DNA of 64,000 nucleotides, taken from Parus major (Eukaryota > Chordata > Aves > Passeriformes > Paridae). The translations under genes and the position numbers were made by a program. The notes under the pieces were generated by a model. It saw only the letters and a list, made by a program, of their open reading frames with translations, did not search any database and had not been told where the DNA came from. This document shows positions 1 to 13,387 of this stretch, one piece after another. Each line of letters begins with the position of its first letter. The stretch's first letter is position 1. The stretch covers positions 91,902,339 through 91,966,338 of the forward strand of contig NC_031770.1 of NCBI RefSeq assembly GCF_001522545.3. Direction: 5' to 3'.

Positions 1-439
1 ATATAAATACAGCTAGCATATTTAATACACTTATTTTTCTGCTGGGTCAACCTCTGCTATATTTTTATGCACAATTTAATGGGAGATTTTTCATTTTACA
101 TTTCACCTACCTGCAGAAATAAATATCATATAGTAAGCAAATTGGGCAGACTCCTCTCCAACTTCAAAACTCCAGAAGATTTAGATCAGATTTACACAAT
201 TTATCAAAACTAGACTTTGTTTCACCCTGTGTTTCACTTATACCTCCTTACAGCCTCATTTAGAGTGGATTTTAGATCTGTGCATCAAAGCATCAATTTG
301 TACTGAGTTTGCCACTGAACATGCAACATGACATATGTCACTTGTCACATGTAAGGATGAATTTAACATGGGGACACAACACAATTCCATCTGACAGGAA
401 AGAAGTTTCACTCCCTCCGTTCCTACTCCCTCCGTACTA
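1..439. other. AT-rich non-coding flank
   Basis: No gene, repeat family or RNA is recognisable. The sequence is ordinary AT-rich unique DNA leading into the CR1 element that becomes recognisable somewhere between 440 and 540. Confidence 0.5.
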
Positions 440-1776
440 AAACTCATACTGTAACTGATCCCGGTCTTAATATGCTGGGATAAGTGTCTCCACCTCAGAA
501 AGATACATCCCCTTTTTTGCCTGAGAAGATCATGGAATGTGCTAAGACCCGTGGAGGACAAGGAGGTGATTTGAGAGGGCCAGCACAGCTTCACCAAGGG
601 CCATTCCTTTCTGACCAGCCCAGTGGTCTTCTGTGATTGAGTGACTACCTCAGTGGACTGGGTCAGAATAGTGCTACAGATGTTAATTCTCTGGACTCCA
701 TAAAGCCTTTGACCCTGCCCCTCAGCATCCTTCTCTTTGCGTTGGAAAGAGATGAAATTCATGGGTGGACTGTTAGATGGGTTAGAAACTGATTGGACAG
801 TCACATCCAGAGGGTAGTGGTCAATGGTTCAGAGTCAGACGGACATCAGTGACAAGTGGTGTCCCTCAGGAGTCCATATCTTCATTAATGACACAGACAA
901 AGGGATGAAGGTCACCCTCACCAATTTTGCAAACACGAAGCTGAGTGGTGCAGTGACACTCCTGAAGGACAGGATGCCATCCAGAGGAATCCCAACAAGC
1001 TCAAGAAGTGGCCCATGAGAATCTCATGATGTTCATTGTGACCAAGTGCAAGGTGCTGCACCTGGGTCAGGGCAACCCCCAGTTTCAATCCAGGCTGGGG
1101 CATGAACAGATCCAGAGCTGCCCAGCTGAGAAGGACTTGAGAGAGTTGGTGGGTAAGAGGCTGGCATCATGTGAGCCAGAAAAAGTCAATTGTGTCCTGG
1201 GCTGCTTCAAAAGCATTGTGAGCAGCAGGGCGAGGGAGGGAATTCTGCCCCACTACTCCATTCTGGTGAGAACCCACCTGCAGTGCTGCATCCAGCTCCA
1301 GGGTCCTCAGAAGAGAAAAGACACTGACCTCTTGGAGCGAGTCCAGAGATGGCCAACAAGATGGTCAGGGAGATGGAATACCTCTCCTTTGAGGGGAGGT
1401 TAAGAGACTTGGGATTGTTCAGCCTGGAGAAAAGATGATCTTTGGGTGACCTAATTGCAGCCTTCCAGTACCTGAAGGAAGCCTACAAGAAAATGCCTTT
1501 GTACTAGGGCATGTAGTGACAGCAGAAAGGAGAACGGCTTTAAAATGAGCAAAAAAAGTAGGTTTAGATTAGGTGTTTGGAAGTCCTTTACTGTGAAGGT
1601 GGTGAGGCACTGGAACAGTTTGCTAAGCAAAGTTGTGGATGCCCCATCCCTGGCCATGTTCAAGGTCAGGCTGGATTGGCATTTGAGCAACCTGGTTTAT
1701 CAGAAAGTGTCTCTGTCCATGGCAGGGGAGGGCAGAACTAGATGATCTTTAAGGTCCTTCCTAATCCAAACCATTA
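440..1776 (+). repeat. CR1 LINE, 5'-truncated, broken ORF2 plus 3' UTR
   Basis: This is the longest CR1 copy in the window. The + strand follows the bird CR1 3' half: a 'ttcaccaaggg' block at 574-602, a 'gtggtgtccctcagg' block at 856-870, 'ttggagcgagtccagag' at 1332-1348, and the 3' end 'gatgatctttaaggtcc' followed by 'aaccatt'. It encoded the reverse-transcriptase half of ORF2, which in an active LINE copies its own RNA at the target site. Here the frame is broken many times; the longest open pieces are about 65-130 codons. The catalytic FADD segment is damaged: around 923-945 the text reads F-A-N-T-K-L, so the two aspartates are missing. The copy lacks the terminal octamer repeats. The 5' boundary is fuzzy, between 440 and 540. 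It is a dead fossil. Confidence 0.9.
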
Positions 1777-3641
1777 ACAAGGTAATTTTTTAATTTGTGT
1801 TTTATATGAGCTGGTTCCTACATCAATTTGATGACTGATGACTTGAGGATGGCATCAGTATTCCTGTTATGTTAAGGGGGCTTAAATTCCTACAGACTTA
1901 GGGACTGAGCAATGACTTCAATAACATTAATGTTTCCCAAATTATGGACATATATCTTTAAAGAGAAAAATTGCACCTTTGAGTATTTCAGGATCTAAAC
2001 CTTAATTATACCTAGGAAAGGCAGACGCCACTAATGGGTCCATAAGCATCTTACATAGTATCTAGATAAAAGTAACATATTACCCAAGACTGAAAATAAC
2101 ATGCTGTCATTTTTCTTCAATACACATAATTGTCTGTTCTGTAAATCAAAAGCTAATGTTTTTAAAATTTTCTGCATGAAAAGATAATAACTTTAGTTAT
2201 TATATTTATGAATATAATAAATACTTATTGTGTCATTTTAGATTAAGTATATTTTTGGCCTGATTCTTTGCCAAGGCATTGATTACTGTTTTTGTTTAAA
2301 AAGTGGAACTGCAATTCTTATTTCTCTGCTTTCATGATAGGCTCTGGCACCCCTGATTACAACACATCACTTTCAAAAGATGTGCAACAGACTTTCTAGC
2401 TAAAGCTTATATCCAGGGTCTGCAAAGCTGTCAGAATTGCACAAAACATACAGTACAAGGGCACTTATCTCAATAACAGAAAACAAGAGAAAATGTTGGT
2501 CACATGACTGTATGAAAAATGACTGTGATAGATTTTCCTTCATTTTGTTCTGATGGTAATAGGGATATGAAGGTTGTACAGCCAGGTGACTGCTTACTCA
2601 TTGTATAATGCAGTTAATGAGCTGCCTTTCTGACATTAGTATAATCTGCCTGGTTCATGATGTACTATAGCACATGCATTATTTCACTGAATGATTTATG
2701 GGATCTCTATTAGGTTGTAATGCATTTTCTAGGGATGAGAGATGAGATGGATTATCTTGCGTTTCCTAGCATATTCTAGTTTTGTACATCAAAAATGTCA
2801 TTTGCTTATAAGACATCATATTTCATTAACCAATGAGAACAATTTTGATGACAGGTGTCCCTTCATTAATTAAACATTTCCTTTTCTTTGTTATACTCTT
2901 CTAAGTATCTCCTCAACCTTTTTATTATTTACGGTCTTGTTATTTAATTTCTATGCACAATTCTATAGTATGGTATTTAAATATAAGCACTTAAGGATAA
3001 AATTCTAGCTTTTCAAAGAAAAAAGGATTAAATAAGAAAAGAGAAAAAGAAAATAATCAATTCATTAAGAAAAAAGAATTAATAAATTGTTTCATTCATT
3101 CAATTAAATTTTTTTCATTTGTTCATTCATTCATTCATTCATTAATTCATTAGCAGTTCCTAGCCTAGATCAATTTCCTAAGGAAAAAGGTCTTGTCCTT
3201 AAATTTTACATTGATTGCCAGTGTCTGGCAAGGACATAGGTCTCAAAATTGCTAAATTTCTTCAAATTTTGTGAGTATTCTTAACTGGTGCTGGTTGAGG
3301 GAAAAGACATTGTAAGTAATTTTATTATGGTAACTAAGTCCCTCTTTTTCCCAGTTGAAAGTATGACTTGTTAATTAGCATTATCTCAAATAGACGACTT
3401 GCATAATCTTTTTGTTGAGAAAATGCAGTGGAAGAGAGAAAGAACTGGGGAATTGAGGTGAGAAGTCAAAGCAAGGGAGTGTAAAGGTCAGTGCTAGGAA
3501 ATGAATGTGTTTAGGTATCAGGTTTTTAGGCACATGCAGCAGACCTCAAGTTAGCACACTGGGAGAGTGTGATAGAAGGAGGGGGAAGACAGAGCCTTGA
3601 GATACAGCTGATTTGTTCACATGCTGTGCATATACCTAGAA
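1777..3641. other. Unique AT-rich non-coding stretch
   Basis: No gene or transposon is recognisable. It contains a short (TTCA)n tract at 3122-3143 and A/T-rich stretches around 3020-3120. The part at about 2560-2740 is less repetitive than its neighbours and could be functional non-coding DNA, but nothing in it is diagnostic. Confidence 0.45.
3122..3143. repeat. (TTCA)n microsatellite
   Basis: Five and a half perfect copies of TTCA in 22 bases. Imperfect copies of the same motif lie just upstream (3092-3102) and downstream (to about 3152). Confidence 0.9.
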
Positions 3642-3893
3642 CCATAGAGTCATAGAATCACAATGGCTTGAATTGGAAGGGACCTTAAAGATCATCCAGT
3701 TCCAAACCCCTGCCAGTGGCAGGGATGCCACCCAATAGATCAGGTTGCTCAAAGCCCCATCCCATCTGGCCTTGAGCTCTTCTAAAGATGGAATATCCAC
3801 TGCTTTTCTGGGCAACCCATTTCAGTGCCTCATCACATCCACAGTGAAGAATTTTATCCTGACATAATCTAATGTGTTCTCATCGCTAAAGCT
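3642..3893 (-). repeat. CR1 LINE 3' end
   Basis: Read on the minus strand, this is a CR1 tail: an octamer-type end (seen on + as 'atagagtcatagaatcac'), then 'gaagggaccttaaagatcatcc', 'cctgccagtggcaggga' and 'gggcaacccatttcagtgcc'. It is 3' UTR plus the very end of ORF2, 5'-truncated as most CR1 copies are. The match is clear to about 3872 and weakens beyond. Confidence 0.9.
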
Positions 3894-4584
3894 GTGGATT
3901 AGGTTGTTTTAAACACAAAATTACTGAGTGGAATGCAGAAACAATAAAGAGAGATGTTTGAAAAAGTCAGCTGTCAGTGTGCTCCTGACTGTGGTTCTTC
4001 ATTTCAGTCCTGCACTCCAGTCTGAGCATGGTCTGAGTCTGGTAATTGGTGAAAACCCTTGGAGAAATCCCACAGTGGATCTTCATGCTACGGGCACTTT
4101 GCTTCTTTTTTGTTTTTTTGTTCTGTCCATCATCAGATATTTTTCTGAATTACCCAAACTCCTCTGGTTTTGAGGGAGACTTAGCCTTTGACTTCCTATT
4201 GACATTTCCACTTAACATAATGGAAAAAATTCATTTTGGCCAGCTGTATTGTTTTGATGGACCACAACACACAGTTCTTGTAATATAAACTACAATGTTG
4301 TTGAATTGTGGTCTATCTCAGCTCTGCTGCTTCTGGTTTTCCAATCTTTTTCAATGCACTGTTACAGAAAGATGATAGGTAATATTTCAAATAATTATAA
4401 GATTTTCATACTTCTCAGTCAAAAAGAGGGTCCTTTGGGGTGCACTCTCAATTTAAATCTAAGAAGACAAATCATTTGCCATAGTGTAAGTATAAAGTTA
4501 TATATATTAAATAGAGAATACTAAAATGTTTGGTAAGTTGTTTGAATTGTGTATGAAAAATTATTTTAATATTTTTACACCCAG
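3894..4584. other. Non-coding stretch between CR1 fragments
   Basis: No gene is recognisable. Two overlapping reading frames of about 80 codons at 3928-4288 look like chance: they are hydrophobic, low in complexity and resemble no family. A 69-base segment at 4418-4486 sits between an AG after a pyrimidine-rich run and GTAAGT, and is open in one frame; this is weak exon-like evidence only. Confidence 0.4.
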
Positions 4585-4714
4585 CGTGAGACCAACAAAA
4601 CTAATCTAGTAAAAAAATGTCTCTGACCATGGCAAGGTAATGCAGAACCAGATTAATTTTAAAGGTCCCTTCCAACCCAAACCATTCAATGATTCAATGA
4701 TTCTGTGATTCTAT
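4585..4714 (+). repeat. CR1 LINE 3' tail
   Basis: Short 3' end in + orientation: 'tctctgaccatggcaagg', then 'aaaggtcccttccaaccc', then degenerate octamers ending 'gattctgtgattctat' near 4714. About 130 bases, strongly 5'-truncated. Confidence 0.88.
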
Positions 4715-4831
4715 TAATCATAAGTCAATACCTAAACCATGCTTTATCATATAAATGGACTGATGGCTAAAAAACATAATCAGCATTCACCCTGAGCACA
4801 CAAAAGTAGTACAGGTGGAAAGTGTTCAGAA

Positions 4832-4892
4832 AACAGTTGGACTCAATGATTGTGGAGGTCTTTTGCAACCTTAAGAATTTTGTGATTCCATT
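4832..4892 (+). repeat. CR1 LINE 3' tail, very short and old
   Basis: The order 'gttggactcaatgattgtgg', 'aggtcttttgcaacctt', 'aattttgtgattcc' matches the last 60 bases of a diverged CR1 subfamily in + orientation. It lies about 120 bases after another CR1 tail of the same orientation, but the tail repeats indicate a separate insertion. Confidence 0.7.
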
Positions 4893-7800
4893 AGTCTACA
4901 AATATATTTGATAAACAGAAAGGATGAAAATTAGGTAGCTGTACCTCAAGTTCTCTCGTTTTTGTCCATGGTTTAACAAAACAAAAAAGTCACTTCTAGA
5001 AATTCATACTGAGAGACTTTGGAAACAACAAAGTATCTGGGTTTATATTTTTAATCTTTTATGTTCTGCTGCTTAGACTTTGTTTCTTTTTAAATTAGAA
5101 ATTTCCTGAACTTTTACCATGTAGTGAAAATGCATTGTATCCTCAAATGTCATGATCTGAAATGTGAGGACTATACAAGTTTAAAATAATTTACAGTAAT
5201 AATTTAATCCACTAATTTGTAGTGATATTTCTAAAGGAAATGTAGTTTAAGTTTATACAATACTATAAGCACTTTAAAATTTCAACTGTTACTTCTCATT
5301 GATAAGACATAATTTTTCAATGAGATAATTGAATGATTTGATTTCCACAACACTTTTAATTTATTTTATTTCAGAGAAGTGGAAAAAAAGCAATACAATA
5401 AACTCATCATACGTATATGTAAATTACATATTTGTCATAGAAATGCAAAGAAAGACATAAAATTTGATCACATTTTTTTCCCTTGCAAATTGAAAATGAT
5501 GATAATAGCTACATTTTATCCAAAATACCACCTATGTCAATAAATTAATTTCCACTTAATTATGAAAGATATTATTGTATATTTATAGACTGTGAAACCT
5601 TTTGAATCCTACTCCCAAAATAAAAAGACACAAATATATCCACTATCCATTCAGACAGCTAGAAAATTCAACCTTCCCCTTAGTTTCTTCAGTACAATAG
5701 ACAGAAAATAAGTTTAATAGTATTTCCAGAGGTTAACATACTCAGCCCTTCGTGAACGAAGTTATAAAGTGAATGAGTTCCAGAATAAAGAACACTCACA
5801 GAGAATTGCTCTTTCACTTTACTTCTCTTAGAAAAACCTTTCATTTGGGGAGAAGCAAGTGGGGACAATTTTGCTGCAAAGAAAGAGGAGTCCAAGTTAG
5901 ACTTCAGAGGCAACTTACTATCTGATTTGGCCTAAGAAATTTTATTTTTAGATCTTAAACTTCTGGGATCAGGTAGTAACTTCTGTTACACATTTTCAAA
6001 ATAAAGAGAGAAGAGGTCTTATGCTTTAATGGAGACAACTGTGGGCTCAAACTCCCTGGTGAAGTAAAGTCTTCCATTCTCCTACAAAAAGCTACCCCTC
6101 TCTCAGCAGTATCTATTCATTTTCTAGTGATATTTCTATGTGATTCTTCTCCTCTAATACCAGCTTTTTTGCATTCATCTCTGAGGAATGCCACTTTTTT
6201 TTTTTCCTTAACTATATGATTTGTTCAGACAGGTTGATAGTTACCAGTGATTTTTTGTGGTGGTTGCTTTTTTGTTTTGTGGTTTTTACTTTTTTAAGTA
6301 AATATTTTCTTTTAATTTCTTTTCCTTGATACATCTTTTTCCAGAAGAAAGGAAAGTGAGATAAAAAGAGATAAAACATTTTTGAAATGTTTTTTTCCAT
6401 TTTTTTTGTCCTCTGTGTATAGATGGAGAGATTTTTCTGAAATGTTTCATGAAATGAACTATGTTGAAATGTTTTTAGGATGGAATTCCTTTAGGAAACA
6501 ACTTTAATTGGCATGCTGAAATGTCAACACTTTTTTACAGAAAAAAAGGTGTTGTGGATTTTTTTTCTATTCAGTAACAAATTTGAGATTTTTTCACTTG
6601 ATATTTATTTGATTGAACTTTCTAATCAAAATTTTATTAATCCATAAATTGGTAGGCTATTTCTCCATATGATGATGAATGGTTTAATATCTTTGGTAAA
6701 TGAGTTTCTCTGATATTAAGGAGAAAAATTTCCATTAAGGAAAACCCCCATAATTGTATTAATTGTCCAAATTAAAATCAGAATAATTGGACTTTCAAAT
6801 TGCAATTGACAAGTATCAAGTTAATGATAAAGGGCAATATGTTAGTCTGATATTGGGTTAAAAGAAAGTTATAATGAAAATATTATTTTAGTCATTAAAA
6901 GAGAGAAAGAAGAATCAATTGAGTTTCATTGTATGCCAACCACTTCTAGAAGACTCATGCCTAAATTATAGGTTACTATTCATTGCAGAAGATGCATTTT
7001 GACTTGGACTTGTGGACATAGTTCTAGGAAGAATTTCTTTGTCTTTAAAAAGATTGTTAGAATGATTCAGACTCAAAATGGGCTTTCAGCTTTTCAATAG
7101 GACTTAATTTCTAAAATTCCAGTTACTGTGTGCAATGCAGTGGACATTTCATATATGAGTTTTCTATGATTTCTAAAAGTAATTTTTTTTACTTCTTAAT
7201 GGAATCTATAGATTCTGCTTGACAACTAGAAAGCAGAATAGTTAGCTAAAAGCACAGGTTCTCATCTTAGGATGTGACTAGCATTATTGGAAGATTACTT
7301 TTCTTCTATGTTAGGTGTAGATGTTTTATTATATTTGTAATATAATAAATAAATTATATAAATGTAATATTTATTATAGTTGTATTTCCCACTTTTTTTT
7401 TCTAAGTGCCAAACTATCACATATTTATAACATTAACACTTAGACAGAGTGACTAATCCACAAGTTGTCTTCTGTACTGTCATTGGACTCAGTGTTCTTC
7501 ATTTCCTGAAAAGTACATGACAGACTTAATTAATAGGACTGAAGTTTTAAAATCCACTGAAAATTCACTGGCATGCACTGGTCAATTGAAATATCATTAA
7601 GGAAAGGGACAGTAAAAGGCACCTTATACAGGAAATTCATGTGCAGTGTCTTCCAAGGTCTAAACTAAAAGAAGGCTGCTACTGGTGCAGTCACAACTGA
7701 ATTGTTCATGCATGTGCACAGAAACTGAATTGCTTAAAACCCTGAAGATTAGATAGAACCAGAAGGTGTGGGTTTTTCTTATATTTTCATATTTATTTTT

Positions 7801-9176
7801 CTCTTACATTCTTCATTGCGCTATAAATTGTACATGTAGGCATTCACTTGCCTGCATTTCAGCTAATGCCATTATTCTGCATTGGTATTAACTTGTATTC
7901 TGCTGTAATTGTCTTAGCATATTTTTATTACAAAAGAATAAGACTTACACTAGCCAGAACAATCAAGACATCAAATACATTGAACTTTGAACTCACACTG
8001 ACAGTATTCTGTGGAAACTGCTGAAATATAAAACATCTCATAGTCTCCAAGATCTTTAAAAGTTTGAGTTTCTAATTCTCAATCACATTAACAGTCACTT
8101 TTAGATTAGTGAAACATTTTGAAGCATTAAGGCCCTTTGGAGTACTAGACTTACAGGGATCTATTTTTCACACTCAAAAACTTTTCTGGTTTTATATCTA
8201 TTATTGAGGCAATGATACTGAGAATGACATTTCTTACTTTTTGAATGACAGAAAAGTAAGAGACCAGTAAGCAAGGGTAAGATGCATTTTTAAGGAGCTG
8301 GAGGAAATGAGAAATGTTTTTTCAATGCACAAAACTACAGAATAATGAATCACAAGACTGCAAAACAAATTGAAGTGTGAGTGAATGCTAAATGGAAAGA
8401 TACCGCGGCATCTGACCTTGAGAATATTTGTGTGCAGTGGTGGAGAAATCTCATAAGTCTTCATCTCAACTTGCCACTGTACCAAATAAAACATGAGAGA
8501 TACTAAATTGTATCGATCAAGAAACACAAAGTAGATCGCAGAAAATAGAGGTAGTGATGCACAAAACTCTGACTATGTCCCAGAAAAGATTTTCTATACT
8601 GGTTCATAAGTACTACTTTTTATTTTGATCAGAGTTGTCTATTTTTTAATTTTTATTTTAGAAGACTATCATGAAAAACAGATAAAGCTGATAGAAATAT
8701 AAATAAGTTTTGGCCATGAATATAAATTGAAAATACAGTGTGCTAATAAAGACACTAAGCTAAAATAATGCTTGGAATAACTGAAGGAATATATTATTTC
8801 TTTTGGTCAGACAGTAACTTTGTAAGTGATTCAAAGTAAATTTTCAGGAAAAAAAAATTATATGTTAAAAGATGGAAGTGTATAAAGCACAATGAAGGTA
8901 CATTACTGGTGAAAAAAGTATTAGGATTCTTCTGTAGCATGCCTATTCCAAATAAACTCTGTGGCTTAACTATTTTTTAAATAATGAAAATCTCTTCTAA
9001 GTGTACCATTCCATACTTCTGTAAGTATTTATCTGCCCAAGTCAATGACAACTAAGTCTATTATTTCTACATTATATATGTCTGAACTGAGATATTACCT
9101 TTACAGTTTGAGATTTGTACCTTCACAGTGAAGGAAATTCTGAAGTAGAGATTACTTAAATGTAGGATAAGATACA
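4893..9176. other. Long unique AT-rich stretch
   Basis: No gene, RNA or recognisable mobile element. Poly-T runs occur at about 6194-6205 and in 6240-6410, and there is an AT-rich palindromic patch near 7321-7380 (alternating ATTTGTAATATAATAAATAAATTATATAAATG). Open reading frames here are at most about 97 codons, as expected by chance. Confidence 0.45.
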
Positions 9177-9360
9177 GTGAAGAAACTTCCTCTGAAATCC
9201 TGCTGTATTGGGATACTGGGAGGCATCAGGGGTGGCTTCTGTGAGAAGCTGCCAGAACCTCCCCTGTGTCTGATGGAGCCAGTGCCAGCCAGCTCCAAGT
9301 TGAACGGGCTGCTGACCAGGGCTGAGTCCATCAGTTGCATGTCTGCTGTTTTATACATCT
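9177..9360 (+). mobile_element. Probable ERV LTR fragment
   Basis: A sharply bounded GC-richer block in AT-rich surroundings. From memory, the string 'ccagccagctccaagttga' followed by 'accagggctgagtccatcag' resembles the U3 part of an avian ERVL-type LTR. Both LTR ends are missing. The block is open on both strands for 60-70 codons, which reflects its GC content. It could be another GC-rich repeat; a repeat-library search would decide. Confidence 0.45.
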
Positions 9361-9843
9361 GAATATTCATTTGTTGCCAGAAATTCAGAGTGTATTTGGC
9401 TGAGGCATTTGGCCTACTAGCTTCAGCAAAACCCTATGTGAAAATTTATTTTCTTTAATATGTTTTCTCAATTGTGAATAAAATTATACATTGTGGAGAC
9501 TGTGTACATGTATAACTGTGAAGAGTTTGGTCTTGCAATTGGCATGAAAATAGCCATTTAAAATGATTAATTGTTTCTCTTTTATTTTAATATCTCAATA
9601 GCAGCTTTCAGGAATGGATGGCAGATTAATTAGAAATTATCTGTCTTTTGTCTTTTAATAAATAACCCAAACCTAAAAAATTTCAGAAAATGTTTTCCTA
9701 AATTATCAAATATGAGTATCCTACTTATCTTTCTCTGCTGAAAGACACAGCTGAGCATGTCACTCCAAAACCAAAAAAAAACTAAACTCTTATTCAGAGC
9801 ACAGTAGGTATCTGCATGGTATATGCATGTAAACACACACAGA

Positions 9844-9844
<1 letters not shown>
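9361..9844. other. Non-coding stretch before (AC)n
   Basis: AT-rich, with no gene or transposon recognisable. An interrupted ACAC run begins at 9832. Confidence 0.45.

Positions 9845-9880
<36 letters not shown>
9845..9880. repeat. (AC)18 microsatellite
   Basis: Perfect AC dinucleotide run of 36 bases, preceded by an imperfect 'acacacacagag' stretch from 9832. Tracts of this length are usually length-polymorphic. Confidence 0.97.
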
Positions 9881-9883
<3 letters not shown>

Positions 9884-12800
9884 GTTAACTGGAACAAAAA
9901 TGTTTAAGTCAAAAGTGAAATAATATGGATCTATCTTTAGAAGTCTTGATTTTATGGTATCAAGATAAATATTTTGCTCTTTTGGTAGTTATTCCATGGC
10001 ATTTCATTTGGGTATATGGAAAAATATTTTCTTCTCCATGAACATTAACTTCTTTATTGCCCAAGTAAAAGGTAATCCATATCATTGAAAGGAATATGTT
10101 TTACAGTCTAGTAATAATGCACATTGTTTGCATTCAGGACTTAGAGAATTCTTGTACAGCACAAAAAATACCAGAAGAACACAGGAGCCTTTGAGGAAAC
10201 ATCTTCTATTGTGCTTCAAGGGACAGAGAAAGAAAATGGTGTAGAGAGAAAATTAAGATGAGTGTTCAAATCAGTAAGCAAAAACTAAGAACCTAATAAA
10301 AGTGGAATGCTTTGTAATTTTTTAGGCTTTGCTGACTCCTCACCTTGGGTCTTTGTGCACCTGAATAGTCCCATGTTGCAATCCTGCTTTGCTGGGCTGC
10401 ATGCAGTCTTTTTCAGATTTCAGAGACATGACTCCTGATCCACATCACAGTACAGTGACTTCAGGTCTGACCTATTACAGCACCCTGACTTCTTACTGTC
10501 ATTCAGCTTCAGCTATAGACAGCAGAGTTTGCTCTGGTTCTCATCAATGTGATATCTGATTCAAGTCATAGCTTTGCTAATACTGTGTGATGGTTTTGCT
10601 TGTAGAGCTCAGCATAATGGATTGCCTGCCATGGGTTTGTGTGCAAATGTTTGCGTGTTGTGTTTTGTCAACTTACACAACATCTCAAATATCTGCAAGG
10701 TATTAAAGTACTTCATATGGATTTTAAGTGTATCTTTGCAAAATAAACTAATATATGGTCATAGCAATATCCAAAGGAACAGGTTAAAAGTTAGGAACAA
10801 TTTGGTATATAAATATAAAATAAACATGGGAAAAACACATAACAAGAGGCTATATTATAGTAACAAATACAACCAACACAGAACCACCATTCTCTGTCAC
10901 TGAGGTTAAAAAGATATGGAGAGGTCTTTGTGCATGCTACAATATTCTCTGTCATCTGGATCAAAGCTGTATCCAAAATGCATATTAAGAGTAGTCTCTG
11001 AGATATGCTACCTCGTAATTTTTTTTTTGTGAGTGCTATCTGGTCAACACCAAAACCAGATTATCAAAAGAATATAAGAAGACAGGTGATTGGTTAGTGT
11101 TTTCAGGAATTCCAAGGAATTTTTGTTTTATTGTGATAAACTGTCACATAGCTATACACAACATAGTGAAATAAAATTATTATTTAAGGTCAAGATGTTC
11201 TGACTCTTTTATTAACTGTGTTTCCTTCATATGAAAGAAAAACCCAATAGTATAGTTCAAAGACAAAGAGTTTTCTTACCAGCATCAGAGAGAAGTATTC
11301 AATTGAAAATATAAAACACAATGCGGGGGAATTTTTCATGTTATTGCAGTATTTAGCATACAGTATTTTTCAGATACTGTAATCATTATCTCTTTGTCAG
11401 ATATACAGGAAACATACAGTCCCCCATCTTTTCAGCAAAACGACAAGTACAGGAAATAAGGATCTGTCATAATAGCGCAACTATGACTGAATTAATAATT
11501 TCACTAAGCTAGCCTACCTATGCAAGTCCTTATTCTATGTCCTGCACATACATCTGTGTCATTTCCCTTGCATCATTTCTCCTGTATAAAAAGAATGGTT
11601 TTAAATCACCATTTTTATAGAGCTAACATCTCCTTGGACATCTCATCTTACACAAATAGCTCCAGCACATATGAAACACTGACCTATAGTGTCATCTTTT
11701 CATTTGCAATTTAACAGCAATTTTAGACTGTATCCCACTACTGCAAAAGCCTTCCTTTGAAAATCTCTCTCACTCATGGTTATCCTGCTATCAAAATTCA
11801 ACTACTGCTTCAGCTGGAGCAGACTTACTGAGCTACTTTTGACCTAGAACTGATACTGTCACAACTATGGGGAAAGCTCCACAAAGCAGAATAAATAAAT
11901 CATTTTTCTCTTTCTCGTTGCTCTGAGGCTGACTTTGAGTAGCTTAAAACAGACAGGAAAACTGCCTGCATAAAAATTCCATATTGTCTAAGCTTTTTTG
12001 AAAATTTTCTCAGTATTGCAGACAGAAGTCCCTAATGAAAGTGGAAGCAAGCATCCATAAAAGTTGTTCCTTTTTTTTTTTTTTTTGTCAGTAGTACATG
12101 GAAGTTATTAATATTATTCCCAACCTAGAAAAAGAATTAAATTTTTTAATCAATTTTACATATACTACTCTTTTGGTTGTTTCATTTTATATATTCTAAA
12201 GTGAAATTAAATCCTGTTGTCTCGATTTTTTCTTTTTGAAGAGGCTCATCTGAACTTTTACATAACATAGTACCTTGTTCACTGAATTAGTCAAGAAGAA
12301 TAAGACTCTTCTTTTGCAGTCTCAGGGTTTGTAGACATTTCACTTCATTAAAATGGCTCAAAAATAAAGGTAAGGCTTGGTCTGTATTTTCAGAATGTTA
12401 TTCATTTTGCTTTTATGTCTGTCTTGTAAGCAGATTGAGATAAATCTGTATCACAAATTGGTTGAATCGACTACAGTCTCTGAGTTAAGCAGCATTACTC
12501 CTTTTGAAATTGTATACTTCTAATATCTTTATAAATTTCTTTTGAGATAAAAATCTCAGTTTCTGTTAAAATCTTAATGCTTACCACCTAAGATTCATGT
12601 TTCATGGTAAATGTTGCTCTGTCTAAGGACTCTTCTTTTTAGAAAAAATGAACAGAATACTTCTGAATATTAAATCCCAGATGAATCCTAAATCACTAGC
12701 AATGATATCACTTCATGTGATAAAAGTGCATCTTAAAATGTGTCAGTAAAAAAAAAAAAAAAATTGGGAAAAATAAGAAAAAATACTCCAAATAATAAAT

Positions 12801-13305
12801 TACTTGGAAAACAGTCAAAAAATACAGAAGCAGAAGGGTCTCATTTGACTTACAAATATAAATATAACATTGTCTGTCAGGAATAACAACAATAAGATCA
12901 GAAGAACTGCACAAGTGTGAATTACAAGTCCCCACAAAATGAGATTCTACTTTAACAAGTAGGCAAATTAAACAGTTCAGATATGTTGAGCAAAAAATAT
13001 CTGAATGTGATAAGAAAGATGACTCCCAGCTACCAATTAAGGGAGAAATAGGCAGACAGAGATGTAATGAAAATAAAACATTCAAAATGCATGAAGACAT
13101 TAAATAACCTTTTGAAGCATGTGATGCATTCTAGCAAAATATATTTGCAGAACAGGAAGATTCAGATAAGAGCAATAAAAAGTCAACATTTGTGAATAAC
13201 CTCCAAAGTATTTCAAAGTTAAGGAGAACTTAAAACTTCTGGAGAAAACTTCAGAAATATTGGCTTTTATCCTGTAGCTAAAAATCACGCTGATACTGGA
13301 GAATC

Positions 13306-13387
13306 TTCCCTTTTCCTTTCTTTTCCTTTATCTTGCTTTTCTTTATTTCTCACGTACTTTCCCTTCTGTTCTATTTTCTCTCCCTGA
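13306..13387 (+). repeat. Polypyrimidine tract
   Basis: About 80 bases almost entirely C and T, built from CTTTT, CCTTTT and TTTCC words. The strand asymmetry is strong, and such tracts can adopt triplex structure. Confidence 0.7.

Noticed and set aside
1008..1403. 131-codon frame inside the first CR1
   Set aside because: It is a residual piece of CR1 ORF2 without catalytic residues, not a host gene.
9845..9880. CRISPR-like or regulatory repeat
   Set aside because: It is a simple AC dinucleotide microsatellite. No spaced repeats of any kind are present in the window.
12708..13100. Minus-strand frame of 130 codons with hydrophobic runs
   Set aside because: The poly-A and AT-rich template gives F/L/I-rich pseudo-membrane segments. 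About one frame of this length is expected by chance in this much AT-rich sequence, and no splice, promoter or family support exists.
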